NCBI GenBank assembly: GCA_005877075.1
Contig: VBPX01000041.1
Span: forward strand, 38,312 to 102,311
DNA length: 64,000 bases
Direction: 5' to 3'
DNA from: Nitrososphaerota archaeon
GTDB lineage: Archaea > Thermoproteota > Nitrososphaeria > Nitrososphaerales > Nitrososphaeraceae
A program made the position numbers and the translations under genes. Positions 54,731 through 63,850 of the stretch are shown in pieces. Each line of letters begins with the position of its first letter. Position 1 is the first letter of the stretch. The notes below the pieces were generated by a model. The model saw nothing but the letters and a program-made list of their open reading frames with translations. It did no database searches and was not told where the DNA came from.

Positions 54731-55378
54731 TTAGTAAGTTGATGGCTCTGCGTTTTTTTCATCAAGATCGATTGAAGAGAGATCGGGGAATTTCTCTTTC
54801 ATGCTTTGTTCTACTAGGGTAGTGGCTTCTTCAATGATACTTGTTGATTCCTCGTTCAATACCCTTCCATTATTGACTTCGTGTTTAGGTATTTGTGCAG
54901 AATCTGACAATATACCGCCCATAAGATCTGATATCTGAGAAAGCGAATGGTCGGCTTCAGGGACCATTGATGATAATCCCCCTTGTATGTTCTTTATTAC
55001 AGACATAGCTGGGGTTAACGTGACAACAACATCTCCCAATTCGGTTATGGTGTTTAACCGTAACTGTATTTGCTCTAATGCTAATTTAGCAGAATCAACC
55101 ATCTTATTCATCTTTCGAATTTGCGAAAGCTCATTTGAAAGTAATTTAGCATATTGTACTTCATGATTTTGGATAGAATGAACTATTCGTTTAAAAATAA
55201 GCTGATCCTTTTCTACAATCTTTGCAGAAATACTTTCTAATTTTGAAATTTGAAGTTCTAATCTCTTTTGGGCCTCCTCAATTCTTGGTTTTAAAGGAGG
55301 TTGTGACTTTATACTTTCCAAAAGCTTTACTGCCACATTGTCTGATTGGGATTTATTCCACCTATTTTTAAAGGACAT
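54731..55378 (-). CDS. cdvB: ESCRT-III (Snf7/CdvB-family) protein
   Basis: 215 residues with the long basic-acidic helical hairpin of the family: RIEEAQKRLELQISKLESIS, then VEYAKLLSNEL-like EVQYAKLLSNELSQIRKMNK, and ALEQIQLRLNTITELGDVVV. The C-terminal part is acidic. There is no C-terminal winged helix, so it resembles the shorter CdvB paralogues. ESCRT-III polymers pinch the cell in thaumarchaeal division. A small helical gene is 105 nt upstream on the same strand. Confidence 0.9.
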   Translation of the reverse strand: MSFKNRWNKSQSDNVAVKLLESIKSQPPLKPRIEEAQKRLELQISKLESISAKIVEKDQLIFKRIVHSIQNHEVQYAKLLSNELSQIRKMNKMVDSAKLALEQIQLRLNTITELGDVVVTLTPAMSVIKNIQGGLSSMVPEADHSLSQISDLMGGILSDSAQIPKHEVNNGRVLNEESTSIIEEATTLVEQSMKEKFPDLSSIDLDEKNAEPSTY

Positions 55379-55483
55379 TATACATTTCCTCTAAAACCTA
55401 TTACCTTTTTTGTTTATAAGGTCAAATGTAACCCAGATGAATGTACCTTAAGTTACAAGGTAGCCATTGACATTGATTCTTGT

Positions 55484-55759
55484 TCACTTTTTAGATCCTT
55501 TGTCAAACATATGTAGTAGTTGTTTTACTGCACCATCCATGTCGTCCTCACGTACCTCGGGCGATAATCCATTCTTTAGAAGATTGTTTATCGTGTTGGA
55601 AATCTCTGAACTTATCTCATCAAAGCTATCAACATCATTAAACCCTTGTTGATAAAGTCTATTTAGTTTCATGGCATACATTCTGGTTTGGTCATTTATT
55701 GTGACTTTGTATACATTATTGTTCACTTTAATTTCTTGATTAGTCATAATGGCTTTCAA
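55484..55759 (-). CDS. Small helical protein upstream of cdvB paralogue
   Basis: 91 residues (M5 could be the true start, 55747). A short beta-rich N-terminus (IKVNNNVYKVTINDQTRMYA) is followed by two predicted amphipathic helices (VDSFDEISSEISNTINNLLK, DMDGAVKQLLHMFD). No known domain. Same strand and just upstream of the ESCRT-III-like gene, so possibly functionally linked. Confidence 0.65.
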   Translation of the reverse strand: MKAIMTNQEIKVNNNVYKVTINDQTRMYAMKLNRLYQQGFNDVDSFDEISSEISNTINNLLKNGLSPEVREDDMDGAVKQLLHMFDKGSKK

Positions 55760-56018
55760 TGCAAATGACCATGTTCGTGTAAGAAAAAGGTTTTGGTGTT
55801 AGATTTTCTAAAGCGATTAATTTATTTAGTATACAAAACTCTGATTTAGACAACTAAAATTATCGAGATCAAAGTAAATTCGTAAATTTTATGAAAATGA
55901 AAATAATAGTTAATAAAACTGTGGCCATGCCGAAATGAATGTTCTGGAATTTACTGCACTTGTCTATGATTCACTAAAGACACTCCATCCACTGATGTTC
56001 TGTTTTCAATTATCAAAG

Positions 56019-56336
56019 TTATACTGACAATACGGACTTCAGTTTTTTGGTAACTTCTTCACCCTTAGTGGTGAGTGAATAGTATCTCACTGCCATTGGT
56101 CTTGTCTTTGAATAGGTTTTCAAACCATATTCACTAGTGACCAAACCGGACTCTTCTAGTTTAGATAAGTGAAATGAGATTATCTTCCTGTCAATTTTCA
56201 TCATTTTCTCAAGTTGACTTGCAAATGATTTTTTGGATTCAAGTCGAGTAAGAATTCTTAACCTAGTCGGATGTACCGCTGTGTATATTGTTTTATAGAC
56301 GTCGTTAACGTTGGCTTTAATGTTTTTTTTGTCCAA
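56019..56336 (-). CDS. ArsR-type winged-helix transcriptional regulator
   Basis: 105 residues. A single winged helix: VHPTRLRILTRLESKKSFAS, then KMMKIDRKIISFHLSKLEES then GLVTSEYGLKT, and a C-terminal dimerisation helix. No metal-binding cysteines, so it is not a metal sensor of the classic type. Confidence 0.88.
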   Translation of the reverse strand: MDKKNIKANVNDVYKTIYTAVHPTRLRILTRLESKKSFASQLEKMMKIDRKIISFHLSKLEESGLVTSEYGLKTYSKTRPMAVRYYSLTTKGEEVTKKLKSVLSV

Positions 56337-56574
56337 TTATCCTTAGTATATAATATCCCATGGTTTATTATATGTTTCTTATGATAACATGTTATCACAA
56401 ATAGAAGCTTATTATGTTATTACCTAATAGTAACCCTTTTATGGATACTACGTATCCGTGTATAAACTGGCGTACAAGTAATAATAAAAATTAACGATAC
56501 CAATATTGAATACAAATCACAATAATGACAAACAAAATACAGCACATTTTCGCCAAATTATTCTACAATAATAC

Positions 56575-56649
56575 AGGTCATGGTGGGATTTGGACCCACG
56601 GCCTAAGGTTTACAAAACCTTCGCTCTAACCGGGCTGAGCTACATGACC
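56575..56649 (-). tRNA. trnT: tRNA-Thr (TGT), no intron
   Basis: 75 nt on the minus strand: acceptor GGTCATG/CATGACC with discriminator T, D-stem GCTC/GAGC, anticodon stem-loop AAGGT TTTGTAA ACCTT (anticodon TGT), variable AGGCC, T-arm GTGGG TCCAAAT CCCAC. No encoded CCA. Confidence 0.95.
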
Positions 56650-56763
56650 GAGTGACAGAATTAAATTTTTTTTGTCGCATAATTAAAACTTTGTTAAATT
56701 CTTATTCCGTAGGAAAATGAAATGAATTTGAATACTTAAATTAATAGAATGTAGAAGAATGGC

Positions 56764-57033
56764 ATGGGAAGATATCTCGTTGTCGTTACAATAGAAAATA
56801 AAGAACAAGTAGGTGATCCGGAAGGGGAAACAATCAAAAAAGATCTGATTATCAGAAGCGGGTATTCAAACGTTGAATCAGTTAGATCTGCTAAATGCTA
56901 CAATATAATCATTAATACAAAAACAGAGAATGAAGCCAAAACACAAGTAACCAAACTTTGCGAAGAGTTGAGGATTTATAATCCTATTGTAAGCAATTGT
57001 TCAATAGGTCCAATTAGGAAAATGGCCAAGTAA
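56764..57033 (+). CDS. purS: Phosphoribosylformylglycinamidine synthase subunit PurS
   Basis: 89 residues: VVVTIENKEQVGDPEGETIK, VESVRSAKCYNIIINTKTEN. PurS links PurL and PurQ in FGAM synthetase of purine synthesis; those partners are not adjacent. Divergent from the tRNA-Thr and convergent with argS. Confidence 0.88.
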   Translation: MGRYLVVVTIENKEQVGDPEGETIKKDLIIRSGYSNVESVRSAKCYNIIINTKTENEAKTQVTKLCEELRIYNPIVSNCSIGPIRKMAK

Positions 57034-57084
57034 TTGAGATAACGAATCAATGGAGGGAGATAGAAATGAAAGTATCATCCAACG

Positions 57085-59004
57085 CTACATCCTTTCTAAA
57101 GGTGTAATGCCAATTAAAGATAGATTCATCTCAAGCATCAAACGTATAGCTTCAACCAAACAAATTCTTGTATTAGAGATATCGGCATTTTTCTCCTTTA
57201 ATATGGGTAGTTTTTCATAAAATAGATTGAAAATTGTTGCGAGATCATATGCATATTGTGCAATAAGCTTGGGTTCCATGTTTTTAATCGTATCCTCTAT
57301 TACAATTGAAAATTTAGAAAGATGTTTTATTAAGTGATATTCAATATCGTGTGAAAGATTGATTGCGTTACAGTCAAAAGATTTAATTCGAGATTTCTCT
57401 ATTAACCGACAGCAGCGGGCATATGCATATTGTAAATATGGTCCAGAATTTCCTTCCAAGCTCAAAGAATCAATCGTGTCAAATTTTATTTCTTTTTCTA
57501 AATCATTCTTTATCAAACTGTACCTCATTGCAGATATAGCTATCTCTTCAGAGGTTCCTTCAAGATCAGCTCCAGTAATTTCTGGATTCCGCTTTATAAT
57601 TTCCTCCTTGGCTTTACTATGTAAAGTATCCAGTACGTAATCAGCATCAACATAAATCCCTTTTCTTCCGGACATTTGCATAGATTTATTATTATTTTCT
57701 GCATTTATTCCTAACATGTTTGCTGTTCTACTCGAGAGTAATACAGGACCGTATGCTAGGTGTAAATACTCGTTTGACTTCTCAGTAATTTTATTCAAGA
57801 CTTCCTTAATTATTTTTTGTAATCTTGTTTGTCTGCTATCTATTACCGTAATAGAATTTTCTGCAGGAAAGAATATTGGATGTGTGTCATTTTCCAAATG
57901 ATCATTTGTAGTTATCCATAAGTTTGAGTCATCCCACTGGTTGGTAAAAACTTTATATTTAAATGGATCCTGAATTGTGCCAATCTTCAGTAACGCATAA
58001 GGTATATCTTTTGCTATATATGTGGCGGTATTATCACTTCTGACTATAATCTTGATTCCTTCGTCAACAGATTCAAAAATCCAGCACCCTATGTTCTTTC
58101 CCTCCGTTTCTTTCTTTATTATTCTTTGATCTCGTAATTTTTGAAACGTATTTTTCCATAAATCTGAATTCAAAATGTGCGATTCAAAATTGAGTAAATC
58201 GTAGTGAGCCTTAAGTCTCCAACAAGTTTTCAATTGATCATTAAGGACCTTAAGTGTTATTTCAGAGGCGAATGAACTGATCTCAGCATCGCCAGACTCT
58301 AATTTTTTTAACAATGTTTTTCTTTTTTCTACAAGTGATGGATCCTTCTCATAAAGTTCATTTACCTTTACATAAATTGCGTTACCACAATATGTATCAA
58401 ACTTCAAGTCCTTGTCTTCTGGAATTAATGGAAATTTAAGATATAGAAAACCAACTAGAATATCTGCCACTTGTAGCCCAGAATCATCAACATAATTCAA
58501 AACGGTAACATTGTGGTTTGTTTTCTTTAGAAGCCTATACAGTGTGTCTCCAATTGCAACGTTTCGCAGGTGCCCCACATGTAATGCTTTGTTAGGATTG
58601 ACGCTGGTGTGTTCTATTATTACTTTTCTACCATTACCGATATCAAGATAAGAAAAATCGTTTTGTAAAATTTCATTCAAGATTTCCTTTCCTATTAGGT
58701 CAAAGTTTGCCTTAAAATTGATATATCCACTCTCATGTGCTACCACAGATTTGACATATGGAGTTGATTCTAGTCTTTTCTTTTCGTCAAAATTATGAAT
58801 ATACTGTTCAATTAACATTGAGGCAATCTCATAAGGAGATTTTTCTAACTTTTTTATGAGCAGAAATGCAATATTACAACTTAAATCTCCAAAATCTTCT
58901 TTGGCTGGCTCGGTAAGACTATAACTTTCGCCCTGTAGGTTTAATTTTTCCAGTGCGAATTTTATTACTTCATCAGCCTGTTCAATAAATTTCTTAAAGC
59001 TCAT
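57085..59004 (-). CDS. argS: Arginyl-tRNA synthetase
   Basis: 639 residues. VNPNKALHVGHLRNVAIGDT has the class I HIGH variant HVGH; NYVDDSGLQVADI, MSGRKGIYVDADYV and GPYLQYAYARCCRLIE are family signatures. The N-terminal Add1 domain (residues 1-110) and C-terminal DALR domain are complete. It charges tRNA-Arg; a tRNA-Arg gene is 860 nt away. 3 nt after the phosphatase gene stop. Confidence 0.97.
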   Translation of the reverse strand: MSFKKFIEQADEVIKFALEKLNLQGESYSLTEPAKEDFGDLSCNIAFLLIKKLEKSPYEIASMLIEQYIHNFDEKKRLESTPYVKSVVAHESGYINFKANFDLIGKEILNEILQNDFSYLDIGNGRKVIIEHTSVNPNKALHVGHLRNVAIGDTLYRLLKKTNHNVTVLNYVDDSGLQVADILVGFLYLKFPLIPEDKDLKFDTYCGNAIYVKVNELYEKDPSLVEKRKTLLKKLESGDAEISSFASEITLKVLNDQLKTCWRLKAHYDLLNFESHILNSDLWKNTFQKLRDQRIIKKETEGKNIGCWIFESVDEGIKIIVRSDNTATYIAKDIPYALLKIGTIQDPFKYKVFTNQWDDSNLWITTNDHLENDTHPIFFPAENSITVIDSRQTRLQKIIKEVLNKITEKSNEYLHLAYGPVLLSSRTANMLGINAENNNKSMQMSGRKGIYVDADYVLDTLHSKAKEEIIKRNPEITGADLEGTSEEIAISAMRYSLIKNDLEKEIKFDTIDSLSLEGNSGPYLQYAYARCCRLIEKSRIKSFDCNAINLSHDIEYHLIKHLSKFSIVIEDTIKNMEPKLIAQYAYDLATIFNLFYEKLPILKEKNADISNTRICLVEAIRLMLEMNLSLIGITPLERM

Positions 59005-59007
59005 TTC

Positions 59008-59718
59008 CTATCTTAGATAATTTAGACTCACGTAGTCAATAGCATCACACAATCCTACCCCCTCTTTCCCACTTACAACATGATCTGCTTTACTCTTTAC
59101 TACATCATCTGAGTGACCTAATGCAATACTCAATCCGCAAATTCCAAAAATCGGAACATCAGTTTCACTGTCACCTATCGCAACTACTTCTTTTGGTTCA
59201 ATATTAAGAAACTTTAATGCATGGTCTAGTCCCCTTCCTTTGTTAATCCCTATTTCATTAATATGAAATGCATATTTACTGTCGACTATATCGAGCTCTA
59301 ATTTTTTTTCTCTTAGTATTTTTCTTCCTTCCTCGATGTCAAAAGTCCTTTGCAATACTACCTCTGATAATCTTGGGAAGACTGGCTTGAAATCTACATT
59401 TGACAAATACTTTTTTAATATTTCATATCCTTTTAAACACAATTCCTTATTTCCAAGAATTGTATGATCTGCAAATCCTCTAGAAATCACCCCACCATTC
59501 TCACCAACCGCTATTCTGGTTATGCCCAAAAATACCGATAAAACAAAGGCTTCAACTGATGAACGGCCTGTTACAAAAAATACTCTGTACCCTATTTTTT
59601 CGAGAAATCGCATTTTTGCTATTGCAGGTAAATAGATCATCCCATTTCCGTTTTCAGTTAAAGTCCCATCAATATCTACTGCGAATGCTTTAATGGTTAG
59701 ATTTTTACCTGAATGCAT
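59008..59718 (-). CDS. Phosphoglycolate phosphatase (archaeal HAD)
   Basis: 236 residues. HAD motif I FAVDIDGTLTENG (nucleophile Asp15, Asp17), motif II VTGRSS, and motif IV VAIGDSETDVPIFGICGLSI. The Cof-type cap domain lies between them. Archaeal homologues remove phosphate from 2-phosphoglycolate, but other sugar phosphates are possible. Co-oriented with argS (3 nt). Confidence 0.85.
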   Translation of the reverse strand: MHSGKNLTIKAFAVDIDGTLTENGNGMIYLPAIAKMRFLEKIGYRVFFVTGRSSVEAFVLSVFLGITRIAVGENGGVISRGFADHTILGNKELCLKGYEILKKYLSNVDFKPVFPRLSEVVLQRTFDIEEGRKILREKKLELDIVDSKYAFHINEIGINKGRGLDHALKFLNIEPKEVVAIGDSETDVPIFGICGLSIALGHSDDVVKSKADHVVSGKEGVGLCDAIDYVSLNYLR

Positions 59719-59859
59719 TTTCTGACCTATTGTGTTACGATTTGCGTATCATTAACTTTTCTAATATTTCTTGAGATGCAAATTTTTTCCTAATTCGGCT
59801 GGAGTCTTTTTTCTTGGCATTATTTACAATTAAATAATTAGCCACCGCAATATCGTATA

Positions 59860-59948
59860 GGGTCCGTGGCCCAGTCAGGAAAGGGTGCTGATTATCAAGC
59901 ATAGGCCTCCGAAGCCAGAGTTCATGGGATCGAAGCCCATCGGACCCG
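59860..59948 (+). tRNA. trnR: tRNA-Arg (CCG) with a 14-nt intron inside the anticodon stem
   Basis: Acceptor GGGTCCG/CGGACCC with discriminator G; D-stem GCCC/GGGT; T-arm ATGGG ATCGAAG CCCAT; variable AGTTC. The 3' anticodon strand GCCAG needs a 5' CTGGC, but the DNA reads CTG, then 14 nt, then GC. Excising 59891-59904 (or shifted by one) restores CTGGC CTCCGAA GCCAG, anticodon CCG, and a 75-nt tRNA. The intron is thus at about position 29/30, well away from 37/38. Confidence 0.9.
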
Positions 59949-60022
59949 TAATTACTTAGAATTTCATTAAAAATAATTGGAAATCCTTATATGAGTATAA
60001 TATTGACTCGTTTTACACTAGC

Positions 60023-60394
60023 ATGAGCACTGAACTAGTAGTTTTACGTGATTATGATAATCAATTGATGAATAGAAGAGAGTTACAAGTGATATTTAGA
60101 AATGTATCAGGAAATATAAAGAAGAATGAAGCAATTGAGACAATTTCAAAGGCAAATAAAGTAGATTCAAAAACAATAGTGCCAATTGAAATTAGATGCA
60201 ACAAGGGAAGTACTGATGTTAATGGCTTTTTTCATATTTACAAAAGTGAAGAAAGCGCAAAGGAAATTTTACCAAAATATCGATCAATGAGACTTTTAGA
60301 CAAATCAGAAAGAAAAAAAATCTTTGATGAAGCAAAGGCTCAAAAACTCAAAGAAAAGCAACAGACTTCAGAAAAAGGCAAGACAAAGAAATAG
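60023..60394 (+). CDS. rps24e: Ribosomal protein eS24
   Basis: 123 residues: VLRDYDNQLMNRRELQVIFR and VPIEIRCNKGSTDVNGFFHI, with a Lys-rich tail. An archaea/eukaryote-specific small-subunit protein. TATA-like CCTTATATGAG about 30 nt upstream. Followed by rps27ae. Confidence 0.95.
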   Translation: MSTELVVLRDYDNQLMNRRELQVIFRNVSGNIKKNEAIETISKANKVDSKTIVPIEIRCNKGSTDVNGFFHIYKSEESAKEILPKYRSMRLLDKSERKKIFDEAKAQKLKEKQQTSEKGKTKK

Positions 60395-60409
60395 GTGAGC
60401 GATTACATC

Positions 60410-60595
60410 ATGGCAGATAAAAAGAAAAAATCAGAATCGCAAATATATTCATTTTATGATATTTCTAAGGAAAAGGTAACACGAAAGAAAAGGGATTGTC
60501 CTAGGTGTGGGAAAGGTGTATTTATGGCAGAACATAAAGACAGAAGTACTTGTGGCAAGTGTGGATTCACAGAATTCAAGCAAAAAACAAAATAA
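60410..60595 (+). CDS. rps27ae: Ribosomal protein eS31 (S27ae), zinc-binding
   Basis: 61 residues from the ATG at 60410, preceded by GGTGA at about -12; an in-frame GTG at 60395 would add five residues. KRDCPRCGKGVFMAEHKDRS then TCGKCGF gives four zinc-binding cysteines. The archaeal form without a ubiquitin fusion. Operon with rps24e. Confidence 0.94.
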   Translation: MADKKKKSESQIYSFYDISKEKVTRKKRDCPRCGKGVFMAEHKDRSTCGKCGFTEFKQKTK

Positions 60596-60676
60596 AATCG
60601 TCATTAATTTCAGCTTACAGTTAATTTAGAAATTTTAGAGTTAAAACTCTGATTCATCTCTGAGATTAGTCACAAT

Positions 60677-61741
60677 TTAGCAAATATTTTCACATATAAT
60701 ATCCAAAATATCAAAGGTGTCACATTTGCAATTTACTTTCGAAATCAGATTCAGATTGGGTGAGGTGTCCTCATATCCATTGATGAATTTCCTTACTGGA
60801 AATCCATTATCGCATAACATAATAAGTTCAAAATTTTTTTTACTTTTTAACTTGGATTGCATATGATAAACAAATTTCCAGATCTTGTTTCTCTTATTGT
60901 TGAACTTGACAATTTTAATATCCGTACTGTTGATCAATTTTAGATGAGATGATTTTAGATTCTCACTGCAATTTACAAAACATCTGACCTTGTTTATCAG
61001 ATGTGGTGCAGAAATAGGTAAATGTGACGGTTTCTTGTTTATATTAAATGTAATGCCTTCAGATCGAATTGAAAAATGACGCCTAAACCTAGTTATTTTT
61101 GAATTCTTAATCGACACGTAAAAAGGTCTTCCAGCTCCTAAGACTAAACTTTCAGGCTCTTCCTTACCTATAGGCCAAAAAATTATAGATTCACACTTTG
61201 TAATCCTTGCTAATTTTTTTTTTAAGATGTTTTCAATATAATGCTGATTAATTTCTAAATAACTATCTTTGTCAGCATTTTTTAAGATGCTTCGAAATCT
61301 TTTAGTTTTTTTATATCTCCCACTTAGTACCAGTGTACTCGATCTGATAGAAACAAGAGTTTCAAATTTTTTTCCTATCTGTAAGTTCACAACAATATCA
61401 GGAGAATTCAAATCTATTTTTTTATGTGATATCTTAGTGAATCTTGTTCGAATTTCACGCAAAAGGGACATCTTTATATTTTGTTTTCCTCTAATCTTGA
61501 ATCTTGATCTAAATTTGTCTTCATTGTCATAAAATGTATGATCTAATGTTACTCCAATTAGAAGAGTATCATATACATAATCTTTCGTTGATTGTATTAC
61601 TTTGTGACATATTTTGTCTATTTGCTTCTCTATTCCATGACATATTTCGCAGTCATCAACTATTTTTCGAATAGGATAGTTTTTGATAAATTGTCTTTTT
61701 AAACACCAGGGGCATATCTTGTATGAGAAATTTCTTTTCAA
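60677..61741 (-). CDS. pus10: Pus10-like tRNA pseudouridine synthase
   Basis: 354 residues. N-terminal zinc pair CPWC...CEIC (residues about 12-40) in the THUMP-like region, and LVLGAGRPFYVSIKNSKITR in the catalytic domain. By my recollection the family motif is G-R-E-D-x-D-V-R-x-L-G-x-G-R-P-F, with an essential Asp. Here the matching stretch is GKEEPESLVLGAGRPF, with Glu in place of that Asp and Leu in place of the Arg. It normally makes pseudouridine 54/55 in tRNA. Activity of this form is uncertain. 15 nt after srp54's stop on the same strand. Confidence 0.85.
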   Translation of the reverse strand: MKRNFSYKICPWCLKRQFIKNYPIRKIVDDCEICHGIEKQIDKICHKVIQSTKDYVYDTLLIGVTLDHTFYDNEDKFRSRFKIRGKQNIKMSLLREIRTRFTKISHKKIDLNSPDIVVNLQIGKKFETLVSIRSSTLVLSGRYKKTKRFRSILKNADKDSYLEINQHYIENILKKKLARITKCESIIFWPIGKEEPESLVLGAGRPFYVSIKNSKITRFRRHFSIRSEGITFNINKKPSHLPISAPHLINKVRCFVNCSENLKSSHLKLINSTDIKIVKFNNKRNKIWKFVYHMQSKLKSKKNFELIMLCDNGFPVRKFINGYEDTSPNLNLISKVNCKCDTFDILDIICENIC

Positions 61742-61756
61742 TTATTTTTATCTTTT

Positions 61757-63115
61757 TTACCCTATTCCCAATCTTCTAAGCATACCCTGCATTTGTCTTC
61801 CTTTACTCTGTTTAATCATACTCTTTGAATTATGGAAATTCTTAATTAAATCTTTGACATCATGTTCCGCTACACCGGAACCTCTAGCAATCCTTTTTCT
61901 TCTTGAATCATTTATTACTTCGGGGTTCTTTTTCTCTTCCTTTGTCATTGATTGGATAATATAGCGCCATTTTTCTAATTTTCCTTGGATAACATCTAAT
62001 TCGTCCTCCTTAACTACTCCTGCCAAGCCTGGTAAATTATCAATAATATTTCTAAATCCCATTTTCCCGACGTTTTCCATTTGTGAATAAAAATCTTCTA
62101 TTGTCATTTTGCCGGTAAGTACTCTCTTAGATTGGTTTTCATCTGCCTGCAATTCCAAGTCGTTAGCTAAATCTAAAATTGCCTTTATGTCACCCATCCC
62201 CAACAATCTTCCTACAAATCTTGTGGGACTGAACTCTTCCAGATCATCAATTCTTTCTCCGTTTCCTATAAAGAAAATTTTCGCGCCTGTTACTGCAGAC
62301 GCTGCTAATGCTCCACCACCTTTAGCAGTTCCATCAAGCTTTGTTATAATGATACCTCCTACCGGAACTGTATCGTGAAAAGTCTCGGCCTGACTGAATG
62401 CTTGTTGACCTATTGTCCCGTCTATTACTAAAAGAATCAAATCGGGATTTGAGATCTCATACATATTTTTCATTTCCGCTAAAAGTTCAGTTTCATCCTT
62501 GTGTCGACCCGCAGTATCAATAATTACTACATCCACTTGGGCATTTTTAAAATAATCAATTCCTTTTCTTACTATCGAAGTAGCATCTTTATTTGATTCG
62601 TCTCCAAATACCTCAACATTTATCTTTACACAATTCATTCTAAGTTGTGTGAGTGCACCAGGTCTCCATGTATCTGCCCCAATAACTCCCACATGATAGC
62701 CCTGTTTAGCTAGCCATCTTGAAAGCTTTGCTGTGACCGTGGTCTTCCCACTTCCCTGAATACCAAACATTAGTACAACATTGAGTTTTCCTGGTGTGAG
62801 TGAAATAACTGGATTCTCAAGTTGTTTATTTTGATTGAGAGTATCTCCTCTATAACCCATCAATCTGGAAAGTTCATCATATAGTATTGAAACCACATGA
62901 TCCTTTCTCGACAATCCCTTTGGAGGAGACTCCTCTAACGATCTTTTTTTCAAATTTTGAGTTATATTCAGTACCAATCTGACATTAACGTCAGATTGAA
63001 GGAGAGCTCTTTGCACATCCTTACACAAGGAATCTATTAATTCTTCATTAACATCAGAAGCACCAACTAATTTTTTTAAGGCTGCTCCAAGGCTAGATCG
63101 CAGGTTGTCTAACAT
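61757..63115 (-). CDS. srp54: Signal recognition particle GTPase SRP54
   Basis: 452 residues. P-loop FGIQGSGKTTVTAKLS, GADTWRPGALTQL, DTAGRH and TKLDGTAKGGGAL make up the G domain; the N domain is residues 1-95 and the C-terminal M domain (from about residue 310) is Met-rich (MTIEDFYSQMENVGKMG). It brings signal-bearing ribosomes to the membrane with 7S RNA. The start touches the stop of the dph6 gene (1 nt). Confidence 0.97.
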   Translation of the reverse strand: MLDNLRSSLGAALKKLVGASDVNEELIDSLCKDVQRALLQSDVNVRLVLNITQNLKKRSLEESPPKGLSRKDHVVSILYDELSRLMGYRGDTLNQNKQLENPVISLTPGKLNVVLMFGIQGSGKTTVTAKLSRWLAKQGYHVGVIGADTWRPGALTQLRMNCVKINVEVFGDESNKDATSIVRKGIDYFKNAQVDVVIIDTAGRHKDETELLAEMKNMYEISNPDLILLVIDGTIGQQAFSQAETFHDTVPVGGIIITKLDGTAKGGGALAASAVTGAKIFFIGNGERIDDLEEFSPTRFVGRLLGMGDIKAILDLANDLELQADENQSKRVLTGKMTIEDFYSQMENVGKMGFRNIIDNLPGLAGVVKEDELDVIQGKLEKWRYIIQSMTKEEKKNPEVINDSRRKRIARGSGVAEHDVKDLIKNFHNSKSMIKQSKGRQMQGMLRRLGIG

Positions 63116-63802
63116 TTATTTATTAATTAATTCATAATCTGTTATTTCAAATATTCCATTATCCCCGAACCATCTAACAATTCCTTCTTTAATTCGAAAT
63201 TTTTTCTTGTAGAGCGGACAGTCAACGACAATAGTTTCTGCCTCACCCCCTTCAAAATTCAGATTAAATCTATATTTTAAAGACAATGATTCTAAATTTT
63301 TCACCTTCTCATGATCTAGCATAGAACCAAGCCACTGACGTTCCAACCCCATTGCTGAAACACTTACTATAACTATTTCAAATTTTTGATCTATCATCTT
63401 ATGAAGATATTTGCTTGGAGGCAAATTCCATAATGGAGAAAAAACGGAGAGTCCTAATTTTTGACAGACAGTTTCAAAATTCCTTTTTTGAAAATTGCTT
63501 GATATTCCACCATGAACTATTCCTTGTATATCAAATTCCTTTCCTACCTTTACAAGAGCATTTTCAAGTACTTCAATCTCATCACTTAATTTTGAGGATT
63601 TAGATTGAAATTTTCGCAGTGGTAAATTGATTGCTTCTGCAAGAATCGGTGTAAGATGGATATTTGGAAAATGGAAAAGTAAACTATCATTAATCATGGG
63701 GACTATAGAGAGTAGGCAAACAATTTCATGGCCATGCTGATTCACTTCAAAAATGGCATAGTTACTGTCTTTTCCTCCAGAATATAATGATACTAATTTC
63801 AA
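63116..63802 (-). CDS. dph6: Diphthine--ammonia ligase (Dph6, PP-loop ATPase)
   Basis: 228 residues. The PP-loop is VSLYSGGKDSNYAIFEV; GIVHGGISSNFQKR and NFEGGEAETIVVDCPLYKKK are typical of the DUF71/Dph6 family. It completes diphthamide on elongation factor 2. Immediately upstream of srp54 on the same strand. Confidence 0.9.
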   Translation of the reverse strand: MKLVSLYSGGKDSNYAIFEVNQHGHEIVCLLSIVPMINDSLLFHFPNIHLTPILAEAINLPLRKFQSKSSKLSDEIEVLENALVKVGKEFDIQGIVHGGISSNFQKRNFETVCQKLGLSVFSPLWNLPPSKYLHKMIDQKFEIVIVSVSAMGLERQWLGSMLDHEKVKNLESLSLKYRFNLNFEGGEAETIVVDCPLYKKKFRIKEGIVRWFGDNGIFEITDYELINK

Positions 63803-63850
63803 TAGACTACCCCAAAAAGTATAATAAATGAGATATATTAAGAGATTCTA

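Noticed and set aside
57359-57640. Forward 93-codon frame in argS
   Set aside because: Antisense of conserved synthetase motifs.
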